A stretch of DNA of 7,157 nt from an uncultured Lachnospiraceae bacterium. Lineage in GTDB: Bacteria > Bacillota > Clostridia > Lachnospirales > Lachnospiraceae. The stretch is taken from positions 1-7,157 of the forward strand of contig CAJUPT010000106.1 in assembly GCA_910588405.1 (NCBI GenBank), given 5' to 3'. Below the pieces are notes generated by a model. It did not search any database and was not told the DNA's origin. It saw only the letters and a program-made list of their open reading frames with translations. Both the position numbers and the translations under genes were made by a program. This document shows, one piece after another, positions 1 through 5,472 of the stretch. Every line of letters begins with the position of its first letter. Positions within the stretch are counted from its first letter, which is position 1.

Positions 1-301
1 CAAACGGGCAGGTAGCGTCGATTACCTCCAGCCCCTTTTTCTCCATCAGCTCATAAATTCTCCTGCTGACGCCATGAGACCGGATAATTACGGTTCCCTG
101 TGTAAGCCGGCACAGCTCCTCTTCCGTATGTAATACATGGATTCCTTTTTCCTCCAGATCCCGCACCACTTCTTCATTGTGAATAATGGGTCCGAACGTA
201 TAGACATCCGGCTTGCCGCTGTCCACCTGCTCGTATACCTTATCCACAGCCCGTTTCACGCCAAAACAGAAACCTGCGGTTTTTGCCAGTATTACTTCCA
301 T
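1..301 (-). CDS. ispH: 4-hydroxy-3-methylbut-2-enyl diphosphate reductase, N-terminal part (runs off left edge)
   Basis: IspH (LytB) is the iron-sulfur enzyme of the last MEP-pathway step, reducing HMBPP to IPP and DMAPP in the cytoplasm. The reverse strand reads 100 complete codons from the ATG at 299-301, beginning MEVILAKTAGFCFGVKRAVD. The first cluster cysteine is Cys12 (AGFCFGV). The conserved substrate-site histidines are His41 (GPIIHNEE) and His76 (IRSHGV), and the second cluster cysteine is Cys98 (DATCPF). The third cysteine lies beyond the edge. A GGAG ribosome site sits just upstream of the ATG. cmk ends 97 bases upstream on the same strand, an order common in clostridia. In many of these bacteria IspH is fused at its C-terminus to ribosomal protein S1 domains; that cannot be tested here. 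The family assignment is very secure. Confidence 0.96.
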   Translation of the reverse strand, partial: MEVILAKTAGFCFGVKRAVDKVYEQVDSGKPDVYTFGPIIHNEEVVRDLEEKGIHVLHTEEELCRLTQGTVIIRSHGVSRRIYELMEKKGLEVIDATCPF

Positions 302-398
302 TCACACTCCATTCAGTATCCTGTATTCCTATCCTGAAAGGTTCCGCAAAACAATCCATGCTCCTTTGCGGCATTTCCCGTCTTCTGCGGAAAGAAGA

Positions 399-1067
399 TC
401 AGAAAGCCTTTTCGCGGTACAGAGACAATATTCTCTCCGTCACTTCCTCTATACGCAAATCCGAGGAATCCAGATAAACCGCGTCCTCCGCCTGGGTAAG
501 AGGCGCGATCTCCCTATGCATATCCTGCTCGTCCCGCATACGGATATTTTTTTCGATCTCTTCAATATTACAGGATTCTCCCCGTTCTGTCAACTCCTTA
601 TATCTTCTGGATGCCCTTGTCTCCACGCTGGCGGTCAGAAAAATCTTCAATTCCGCGTCCGGAAGCACCACGGTGCCGATATCCCGGCCATCCATCACCA
701 CATTCGTTTTTTCCGCCAGCTCCCGCTGCAGCTGGCTCAGCTTTTTCCTCACGTCAGGATTCTTAGCCGCCTGGGAAGCCAGGGTTCCGACCCTCTCCGT
801 CCTGATCCGGGCAGTTACATTTTCTCCCTGCAGTAAAATCTGCTGCCTGCCATCCTCATAGGCAATGTCAATCCGAATCGCCTGGCAGGCCACCGCCACG
901 CCTTTCTCATCAGACAAATCGATTCCGTTTTCCGCGAAATAAAGAGCCATGGCTCTGTACATGGCTCCCGTGTCGATATAGACAAAGTTAAGCTCTTTCG
1001 CCACTGCCTTCGCAATCGTACTTTTTCCCGCTCCCGCAGGGCCGTCTATGGCAATTTTATACCCCAT
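399..1067 (-). CDS. cmk: cytidylate kinase
   Basis: A 222-residue cytoplasmic kinase that transfers phosphate from ATP to CMP or dCMP. The length matches the bacterial family (about 220-230). The P-loop GPAGAGKS is at residues 9-16, followed by the conserved IDTGAMYRA at 31-39 and the DGRDIG motif at 126-131, which contacts the nucleotide. An arginine-rich SRRYKEL stretch lies in the lid region. The frame stays open 23 codons upstream, but those residues do not look like the family. The ATG at 1065-1067 has an ideal AGGAG site (1075-1079) 7 bases away. That site overlaps the TAG stop of the upstream flavoprotein gene, so the two genes are probably translationally coupled. ispH follows downstream. 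Confidence 0.96.
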   Translation of the reverse strand: MGYKIAIDGPAGAGKSTIAKAVAKELNFVYIDTGAMYRAMALYFAENGIDLSDEKGVAVACQAIRIDIAYEDGRQQILLQGENVTARIRTERVGTLASQAAKNPDVRKKLSQLQRELAEKTNVVMDGRDIGTVVLPDAELKIFLTASVETRASRRYKELTERGESCNIEEIEKNIRMRDEQDMHREIAPLTQAEDAVYLDSSDLRIEEVTERILSLYREKAF

Positions 1068-1074
1068 CTTCTCA

Positions 1075-1079
1075 CTCCT
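1075..1079 (-). promoter_or_regulatory. Ribosome binding site of cmk, overlapping the upstream stop codon
   Basis: AGGAG on the minus strand, 7 bases before the cmk ATG. It shares bases with the TAG stop (1078-1080) of the flavoprotein gene. It decides the cmk start in favour of 1067 and points to coupled translation. Confidence 0.8.
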
Positions 1080-2322
1080 AATCAAATACCGCCGCCCTGC
1101 AGTGGCTTCCCGCCGCATACCCCGTAGACCAGGCAATCTGCAGATTATATCCGCCGGTCACAGCGTCCACATCCAGTACCTCGCCCGCAAAGAAAAGCCC
1201 TTTCACCAGCTTCGACTCCATCGTCGCAGGGTCGATCTCCTTCACCGAAATGCCTCCCTGGGTGATAATGGCTTCATGATAATCGCGCAGCCCCGTCAGC
1301 GTCAGCGTAAAATGCTTAATCAGCCGGACAAGCTGCTCTCTTTCTTTCCTGGTAATGGCATTCACCTGTTTTTCCGGATCAATTCCGCTTCGCTCCACCG
1401 TCACAGGAATCAGTTTGGCCGGCAACAGCCCCTGAAGCGCATTTTTAAACTGTTTATTCTGCAATGCGGCAAAGTCTCTTACAAGCCGCTGGTCCAGCTG
1501 TTCCTCCGTCAGCGCCGGTTTTAAATCGATGGTCAGCGTCAAAGGCCCCTTTTTCAGATACCTGGCCGTCACGCTGCTGCCGCTTAAAACGGCGGGACCG
1601 CTGACCCCGAAATGGGTGAACAGCATTTCCCCAAATTCTTCGTAATAAACCTTTTTCCCCTGAGACAGCTTTACCGAAACATTTTTCAGAGACAGTCCCT
1701 GCAGTCTGCCGATCCAGTCTTCCTCAGCGCAAAACGGCACAAGCGCCGGTGAAAGCTCCGTCACTTTATGGCCGCAGGCAGAAGCGAAACGATAGCCATC
1801 CCCCGTAGAACCGGTAGACGGATAGGAAAGCCCTCCGGTGGCTACGATCACCTGACCGGCCGGATAAAATCGGCCGTCCGTCAGCCTCACGCCTGTACAG
1901 ACAGACCCTTCCGTCAGCACGGCATCCGCCTGGCAACCCAGACAAATCCGAACCCCGGCCTCCTGAAGCAGCCGCTGCAGCGTCCGGATCACATCCGAGG
2001 ACTTATCCGACGCCGGAAATACCCGGTTTCCCCGCTCCGTTTTCAGCGGCAGCCCGGCCCTTTCCAGCAGTTCCATCATATCCCTGTTGGAAAATCCGTA
2101 AAAAGCGCTGTACAGAAACTTCCAGTTGCTTACCACATGGTTCAGCACATCTTCCATATCCGCCCCATTTGTCAGGTTGCACCGGCCCTTTCCCGTGATA
2201 TACAGCTTTTTCCCTAATTTTTCATTTTTTTCCAGAAGCCGCACGCGGCAGCCCTTTTTCGCAGCCGTCAATGCCGCCATCATACCGGCGGCACCGCCGC
2301 CTATGACGATCACATCGTCCAT
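1078..2322 (-). CDS. HI0933/BaiN-family FAD-dependent flavoprotein
   Basis: A 414-residue predicted NAD(P)/FAD-dependent oxidoreductase. The N-terminus has a Rossmann dinucleotide-binding motif (VIVIGGGAAGMMAA, residues 4-17), then EKNEKLGKKLYITGKGRCN (31-49), which is diagnostic of the HI0933-like family. A middle segment VIVATGGLSYPSTGSTGDGY and a C-terminal GLFFAGEVLDVDAVTGGYN (375-393) complete the FAD fold. Length and motif order match the family. Members are often labelled aminoacetone oxidase or, from one Clostridium, BaiN bile-acid reductase. Here the gene lies beside cmk and ispH, a conserved clostridial neighbourhood, so a bile-acid role should not be assumed; the physiological substrate is unknown. 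The ATG at 2320-2322 follows an AGAGGA site 5 bases away. The gene upstream ends 48 bases away on the same strand. Confidence 0.92.
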   Translation of the reverse strand: MDDVIVIGGGAAGMMAALTAAKKGCRVRLLEKNEKLGKKLYITGKGRCNLTNGADMEDVLNHVVSNWKFLYSAFYGFSNRDMMELLERAGLPLKTERGNRVFPASDKSSDVIRTLQRLLQEAGVRICLGCQADAVLTEGSVCTGVRLTDGRFYPAGQVIVATGGLSYPSTGSTGDGYRFASACGHKVTELSPALVPFCAEEDWIGRLQGLSLKNVSVKLSQGKKVYYEEFGEMLFTHFGVSGPAVLSGSSVTARYLKKGPLTLTIDLKPALTEEQLDQRLVRDFAALQNKQFKNALQGLLPAKLIPVTVERSGIDPEKQVNAITRKEREQLVRLIKHFTLTLTGLRDYHEAIITQGGISVKEIDPATMESKLVKGLFFAGEVLDVDAVTGGYNLQIAWSTGYAAGSHCRAAVFD

Positions 2323-2344
2323 GCATATCCTCTTTCCTGAACGG

Positions 2345-2383
2345 ACATGTCTGCTGACGCAGATACAGCATTACCTGACATGT
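2345..2383 (-). repeat. Nested inverted repeat between two minus-strand genes
   Basis: ACATGTC (2345-2351) pairs with GACATGT (2377-2383). Inside it TGCTG (2352-2356) pairs with CAGCA (2366-2370) around a 9-base loop. The structure spans the stop codon of the membrane-protein gene (2371-2373) and the spacer before the flavoprotein gene. There is no T-run after it on either strand, so it is not a standard terminator. It could stabilise or process the mRNA. Its role is unknown. Confidence 0.45.
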
Positions 2384-2886
2384 ATCCTCCCGGCTTCTCT
2401 GTTATACAGGATCACCGCCGCCACAGCGGCAATGCTGGCCGCCAGCGCGGCATAAATCCCATAACCGGGCCGGGTGGGCATTCCCACGAAAACACCCGCA
2501 ATCGAAAAGAAAAACAGATACAGCGCAAACAGAACAACCACTGTCACCGACAGGATCAGCCCCGCTTTTTTCTGTTTCTCTGTCCTGCCCTTTAAGACCA
2601 GCGCCAGACCTCCTGCTTCCAAAAGAAGAGGCAGCACGATCATCACCACGCCCGCCGCCATCAAAAGCTTCGTAATCAGGTCATAGTGTTCATAGCCGAA
2701 AAAGCTGACGCTTCCCGGCATCGTGTTCAGCACATGCATCTCCTCCACCAGCCCCGTAGCCGTCAGAAAATCATAATCCAGATAAGAGGCCAGCAGCTCC
2801 GAATGCACATATGGCATAAACGGCGCCCGCAGAAGCACCAGAAACGCCACTGCCATGATTACATAATATACCATCGCACGTTTCAT
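2371..2886 (-). CDS. Hypothetical four-helix membrane protein
   Basis: I do not recognise this 171-residue protein. It is hydrophobic, with four likely membrane helices at about residues 5-22, 72-98, 108-134 and 142-160. A longer extracytoplasmic or polar loop (about 23-70, SYLDYDFLTATGLVEEMHVL) lies between the first two, and a basic loop (GRTEKQKK) between the second and third. The tail YNREAGRIHVR is short and basic. The frame could extend to a TTG at 2985, but that region carries a good promoter (-35 at 2980-2985, -10 at 2957-2962), so the ATG at 2884-2886 is the better start; a purine-rich GGAAAAGG stretch precedes it. It is the first gene of the minus-strand run and probably shares a transcript with the flavoprotein, cmk and ispH. 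Reality of the gene is likely; function is unknown. Confidence 0.75.
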   Translation of the reverse strand: MKRAMVYYVIMAVAFLVLLRAPFMPYVHSELLASYLDYDFLTATGLVEEMHVLNTMPGSVSFFGYEHYDLITKLLMAAGVVMIVLPLLLEAGGLALVLKGRTEKQKKAGLILSVTVVVLFALYLFFFSIAGVFVGMPTRPGYGIYAALAASIAAVAAVILYNREAGRIHVR

Positions 2887-2956
2887 CTTTCTACCTTTTC
2901 CATATACATGTAAATATTCATTGTATATTTTGAGATCGATTTCATAAACGATATTC

Positions 2957-2985
2957 ATTTTAATAGAAAAAACGGAATTATGCAA
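2957..2985 (-). promoter_or_regulatory. Sigma-A type promoter for the minus-strand housekeeping run
   Basis: On the minus strand, TTGCAT (2980-2985) and TAAAAT (2957-2962) are separated by exactly 17 bases. Transcription would start near 2950, about 60 bases before the ATG at 2886. It is the only strong match upstream of the run of four genes. Confidence 0.7.
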
Positions 2986-3245
2986 TTCTTTTCATAAAAA
3001 TTTAAGATAAAAATTATCGGCAGTTTAATCCTGACCAACAGTTTTTTTTCGAAAATGCTTTTAAAATCCGTTAAAAATCGTTAAGCAAACTGACTAGAAA
3101 AATTTAAGAACTGCCTGTTATACTCAAAAACAGTTTTAACATAAAGATTGCAAAATATCCAGTTTATTACAAAATATTCGGTAAAATGTCCGCGCCGGGA
3201 ATAGCTTTCGCGCGGTAAGAAAATTTGCATGATTTACGAAACAAT

Positions 3246-3274
3246 TTGTTATTTTCCCCTGGAAAAAGTATAAT
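3246..3274 (+). promoter_or_regulatory. Sigma-A type promoter for the VTT-family gene
   Basis: TTGTTA (3246-3251) and a perfect TATAAT (3269-3274) with a 17-base spacer. The ribosome site GGAGG (3292-3296) lies 7 bases before the ATG at 3304, leaving a very short leader of about 20-25 bases. Confidence 0.82.
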
Positions 3275-3303
3275 ACTGATTTCGTTTTAATGGAGGTACT
3301 ACA

Positions 3304-3915
3304 ATGCAGCAAAATCAACTACCCGGACAGGCAACACCGCAGATCGATAAATGGAAACGGATCGTATCCGTCACAGCTTTGCTCTCCCTGCTGGCCATTC
3401 TGCTCTTTTTTATCAGAGCTTATTTCAACGGTCAGTTTCAATCCGTAGAGTCATTAAGATCCTATATCAACGGCTTCGGCGTTTTGGGGCCAGTGATCCT
3501 GATTGTATTTCAGGCGCTGCAGGTCGTATTCCCCATCCTGCCCGGCATGATAGGCTGTGCGGCGGGCGCGCTGCTGTTCGGCGCCTCCGGCGGCTTCTGG
3601 TACAACTATCTGGGGATCTGCGCAGGCTCCCTCATCGCCTTCTACCTGGCCAGACGATACGGCAGCAGCCTGGTAAACTCCATGTTCCCTGACAGCAAAT
3701 ACGGCAAATGGTCAGACTGGCTGGGAAAAAGCCGCTTTTTCACGCTGCTACTGTTCGCATGCATCCTGCTCCCGCTGGCGCCCGATGATTTTCTGTGCTA
3801 TTTTTCGGGGCTGACCACGATGGCGTCAAAGAAATTTGTGTGGATTATCCTGCTGGGGAAGCCGTGGATTATTCTGGTGTATAGTCTGGTGTTTTCAGGG
3901 GTGCTGGTGGTGTAG
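3304..3915 (+). CDS. VTT-domain (TVP38/TMEM64, DedA-like) membrane protein
   Basis: A 203-residue inner-membrane protein of the VTT/SNARE-associated superfamily. Relatives are implicated in lipid carrier or phospholipid translocation and membrane homeostasis; the substrate here cannot be told. After a short polar N-terminus, helix 1 spans about residues 20-41. The family core follows: PGMIGCAAGALLFGASGGF (80-98), YNYLGICAGSLIAFYLARRYG (100-120) with its glycine and arginine pattern, and ILLPLAPDDFLCYFSGLTTM (154-173), which carries the typical P-x-x-PDD and aGLT elements. The final helix is about 179-201. Length is normal for bacterial members. The gene has its own promoter and an ideal GGAGG site. 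It looks monocistronic, though no U-run terminator follows it. The family call is strong; the function is inferred only at family level. Confidence 0.9.
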   Translation: MQQNQLPGQATPQIDKWKRIVSVTALLSLLAILLFFIRAYFNGQFQSVESLRSYINGFGVLGPVILIVFQALQVVFPILPGMIGCAAGALLFGASGGFWYNYLGICAGSLIAFYLARRYGSSLVNSMFPDSKYGKWSDWLGKSRFFTLLLFACILLPLAPDDFLCYFSGLTTMASKKFVWIILLGKPWIILVYSLVFSGVLVV

Positions 3916-3981
3916 GACAGACATTCCCAACTGCCTAAACCATTCATACAAAATATGAGAAAATAGACAAAACTTTAAAAC

Positions 3982-4017
3982 CAGTCTTAAAAGTTGGGTA
4001 CTAAACTTTTAAGACTG
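3982..4017. repeat. Perfect 14-bp inverted repeat, 8-base loop
   Basis: CAGTCTTAAAAGTT (3982-3995) and AACTTTTAAGACTG (4004-4017) are exact reverse complements around GGGTACTA. A third partial half-site, AACTTTAAAA, sits at 3971-3980 and could compete for the left arm. No T-run follows on either strand, so it is not a standard intrinsic terminator. An operator or an attenuator-like RNA switch are both possible. Confidence 0.65.
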
Positions 4018-4075
4018 CTATACGGAGGAATGTAATATAAAACGTAAAAACGCGCAGAGAAACAGAACCGGACGA

Positions 4076-4104
4076 TAGACAATCAGCACAAAATATGGTA
4101 CAAT
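4076..4104 (+). promoter_or_regulatory. Sigma-A type promoter for the CorA-like gene
   Basis: TAGACA (4076-4081) and TACAAT (4099-4104) with a 17-base spacer, each one mismatch from consensus. Transcription would begin near 4111, giving an untranslated leader of about 120 bases before the ATG at 4233. Confidence 0.7.
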
Positions 4105-4147
4105 TTCTACATCAAAAAACATTTTACATACAATTGAAAAAACACCA

Positions 4148-4172
4148 CAAAACGCATTCCCAACGCGTTTTG
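4148..4172 (+). repeat. Leader hairpin 1 (8-bp stem)
   Basis: CAAAACGC (4148-4155) pairs perfectly with GCGTTTTG (4165-4172) around a 9-base loop. It lies in the predicted leader of the CorA-like mRNA. Confidence 0.5.
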
Positions 4173-4192
4173 CCAAACACTATAAAATGAAA

Positions 4193-4218
4193 ATGGGAGT
4201 CCTCCACCACGCTCCCAT
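4193..4218 (+). repeat. Leader hairpin 2 (7-bp stem) next to the ribosome site
   Basis: ATGGGAG (4193-4199) pairs with CTCCCAT (4212-4218), with a 12-base loop. It ends 3 bases before the GGAG ribosome site (4222-4225). The loop holds CCTCC (4201-4205), which is complementary to GGAG and could pair with the site in an alternative fold. Translational control is therefore possible but not shown. Confidence 0.45.
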
Positions 4219-4232
4219 CATGGAGTATCCCT

Positions 4233-5147
4233 ATGGAAAATTGTACCTATCTTCAATCCATGAACAGAGGCCGCCACCCGGAGGGCGCAGGTCTTGCGGA
4301 CAGTTCTTACTGCATTTTTTTCCGTCCCATCGAGGAACCGGTTCTGAGCCAGCGTATCCAGGGAGACGAAACCTTCCTGCTTCTGGAGCTGAACTACGGA
4401 GAGGGGTCCGGGCAAAATGAATTTCGCCTCCGGCAGGCCGGCACGAACCTGGTGGTGGAGGAATCTCCCGCAGGCCTGTTCCGGAACTTCCTGATGGAAA
4501 AAGACATCAAGTATATCGGGCAGGCTTTCATGTATGCCATTTTGTTTAAAATCGAGAATCTGAACACCCTGATCGAATACGGCATAAAAGATATGAAGGT
4601 TCTTGAAGATTCTCTGGACAACCGCATTGATAACAGCGTCACCTACCAGATCCTGGATTTCCGGCGCCGCTATACGGAATACGGCAGCCAGATCATCTCG
4701 CTCAAGGAAATCATCACCCGCATCGAAAAGGGCTCTTACCCCATGCAGATACAAAACAGCTATGTGCTTCAGGGACAGGCAACGCTGAATTTCCGTTTCC
4801 TGGAAGAGCGCTATGAACTGAATAAAAATACGATCATCAAAGACCTCGACACCTATACCTCCATCGTCAGTAACAACATCAGCCGCAACACCCGGCTCCT
4901 GACGCTGGTTTCCCTTGGCGCTGTGGCGTTAAACTTTATGTTCGGAAGCCTGCTGGCCGTCAATCCGGCTATCGGCATCACAGGCGGCGTCCTGATCGGC
5001 GGGCTGACTGCCGGAGCCGCCGTCGTTTACCGCAGGAATGACAGCCGCCGGATTCCCCGCATCCATGACAGCGACGGCTATATTCTTTCCGAAAGCACAC
5101 AGGAAAAGTCATCCGCCGACACCCCGCAGGCTCTGGAAAGTGAATAA
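4233..5147 (+). CDS. CorA-like two-helix membrane protein lacking the GMN motif
   Basis: A 304-residue protein whose architecture resembles the CorA metal-ion transporter family. It has a soluble alpha/beta N-terminal part (about 1-95), a long charged helical region (about 97-215, including IENLNTLIEYGIKDMKVLED and the arginine-rich DFRRRYTEY), then DLDTYTSIVSNNISRN (204-219), which is close to the CorA helix entering the membrane. Two hydrophobic helices follow (about 221-243 and 247-266), and a polar tail ends in acidic and serine residues. In CorA the end of the first helix carries GMN (GVN in ZntB relatives). Here the corresponding loop reads LLAVNPAIG, so the usual selectivity signature is missing, and ion transport cannot be assumed. 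The ATG at 4233 has a GGAG site (4222-4225) 7 bases away. It appears monocistronic with a structured leader. The CorA-like call is moderate; another helical membrane family is possible. Confidence 0.55.
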   Translation: MENCTYLQSMNRGRHPEGAGLADSSYCIFFRPIEEPVLSQRIQGDETFLLLELNYGEGSGQNEFRLRQAGTNLVVEESPAGLFRNFLMEKDIKYIGQAFMYAILFKIENLNTLIEYGIKDMKVLEDSLDNRIDNSVTYQILDFRRRYTEYGSQIISLKEIITRIEKGSYPMQIQNSYVLQGQATLNFRFLEERYELNKNTIIKDLDTYTSIVSNNISRNTRLLTLVSLGAVALNFMFGSLLAVNPAIGITGGVLIGGLTAGAAVVYRRNDSRRIPRIHDSDGYILSESTQEKSSADTPQALESE

Positions 5148-5216
5148 GAATCCTGCGAAGCAGGATTCTCCGCCTGCGGCGGGTTGCCTTGGCAACATTT
5201 TACCTTACCGCCGCAG
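5147..5216. repeat. Cluster of adjoining hairpins right after the CorA-like gene
   Basis: AGAATCCTGC (5147-5156, starting in the TAA stop) pairs perfectly with GCAGGATTCT (5160-5169) around GAA. CCGCC/GGCGG (5170-5174, 5178-5182) and GTTGCC/GGCAAC (5183-5188, 5191-5196) follow directly. CTGCGGCGG (5174-5182) can instead pair with CCGCCGCAG (5208-5216), enclosing the third hairpin. There is a short TTTT (5198-5201) but no clean terminator run. The density suggests a REP- or MITE-like palindromic unit. Confidence 0.6.
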
Positions 5217-5235
5217 TGTGATCCTACCCGGAGGG

Positions 5236-5284
5236 CTTTTGGTATCATAGGGAAGTTCGTCGAACTTTCCTATGATACCAAAAG
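5236..5284. repeat. Long 24-bp inverted repeat with one G/T mismatch
   Basis: Left arm 5236-5259 (CTTTTGGTATCATAGG...) and right arm 5261-5284 (...CCTATGATACCAAAAG) are reverse complements except at one position, which would be a G-U pair in one transcript. Only one base lies between the arms, so in RNA the innermost pairs would open to form the loop. Beyond one mismatch, 5231-5234 and 5286-5289 continue to pair, wobble included. No T-run follows the stem on either strand. Confidence 0.7.
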
Positions 5285-5290
5285 GCTTCT

Positions 5291-5384
5291 TCCGAAAACT
5301 CGGATACTTCCGGAACAGACACTGACGGTTCCGGGACAAACGTGAATGTTTCCTGATAAAGTGTAAATTAGGCGCAAGCACTTT
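5291..5384. repeat. Further small inverted repeats in the same spacer
   Basis: TCCGA/TCGGA (5291-5295, 5300-5304; AAAC loop), CCGGAAC/GTTCCGG (5310-5316, 5328-5334) and AAAGTG/CACTTT (5358-5363, 5379-5384). Each alone is weak. Together with the two preceding blocks they make almost the whole 5147-5384 stretch foldable, in a region with no credible gene. Confidence 0.45.
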
Positions 5385-5417
5385 TGAGACCCACACAGGC
5401 ACAGACAGCAAAGACTG

Positions 5418-5459
5418 AAAAAAGGACGAAAATCCAAAACAAATTTTCGTCCTTTTTTT
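5418..5459. terminator. Bidirectional intrinsic terminator between convergent units
   Basis: AAAAAAGGACGAAAAT (5418-5433) and ATTTTCGTCCTTTTTT (5443-5458) are exact reverse complements around a 9-base loop. The plus strand ends in seven T (5453-5459) and the minus strand in six (5423-5418). It lies 13 bases after the EutP-like stop codon, so it ends the BMC operon. It can also stop read-through from the CorA-like gene. Confidence 0.9.
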
Positions 5460-5472
5460 ATCCTCTATCTTT

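Larger units (their letters stand above)
2887..3303. other. AT-rich divergent intergenic region
   Basis: A 417-base spacer between the minus-strand membrane-protein gene and the plus-strand VTT gene. It holds one promoter for each direction (listed separately) and runs of A and T. It also has two near-direct repeats, CAAAATATCCAGT at 3151-3163 and CAAAATATTCGGT at 3170-3182, spaced 19 bases start to start, and tandem decamers at 3061-3080 (TTAAAATCCG, TTAAAAATCG). A further CCGCGC/GCGCGG inverted repeat (3190-3195, 3210-3215) has no T-run. An extended -10 (TGTTATACT, 3116-3124) has no good -35. No convincing gene or RNA was found. Confidence 0.6.
3916..4232. other. Intergenic region with inverted repeat, promoter and structured leader
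   Basis: A 317-base spacer between the VTT gene and the CorA-like gene. It contains a perfect 14-bp inverted repeat (3982-4017) and an orphan ribosome-site-like GGAGG (4024-4028) with no usable ORF behind it. Further along are a promoter (4076-4104) and two leader hairpins (4148-4172, 4193-4218). No obvious terminator for the VTT gene is present. The composition is strongly AT-rich compared with the flanking genes. Confidence 0.6.

Noticed and set aside
381..398. TCTTCT/AGAAGA hairpin between cmk and ispH as a terminator
   Set aside because: Short stem and no T-run in the direction of transcription; the genes look co-transcribed.
213..836. Long plus-strand open frame opposite ispH and cmk
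   Set aside because: Both genes on the other strand have clear catalytic motifs, while this frame has none; it is a shadow of cmk.
1078..2322. Calling the flavoprotein a bile-acid reductase (BaiN) or aminoacetone oxidase
   Set aside because: These names come from single family members. The cmk/ispH context argues for a housekeeping paralogue, so only the family name is given.
3116..3124. Extended -10 (TGTTATACT) as a second promoter for the VTT gene
   Set aside because: No -35-like sequence at proper spacing; the promoter at 3246-3274 is much better. It cannot be excluded.
3190..3215. CCGCGC/GCGCGG inverted repeat as a terminator
   Set aside because: Only 6-bp arms with a 14-base loop, and no T-run on either side.
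3136..3318. Minus-strand open frame of 60 residues in the divergent spacer
   Set aside because: It covers the promoter and start of the VTT gene on the other strand, has AT-rich low-complexity composition and no family features.
4187..4420. Possible leader peptide (starting MKMGVLHH) upstream of the CorA-like gene
   Set aside because: No ribosome site precedes the ATG, and the frame runs far into the CorA-like gene in another reading frame, where its composition is that of a shadow frame.
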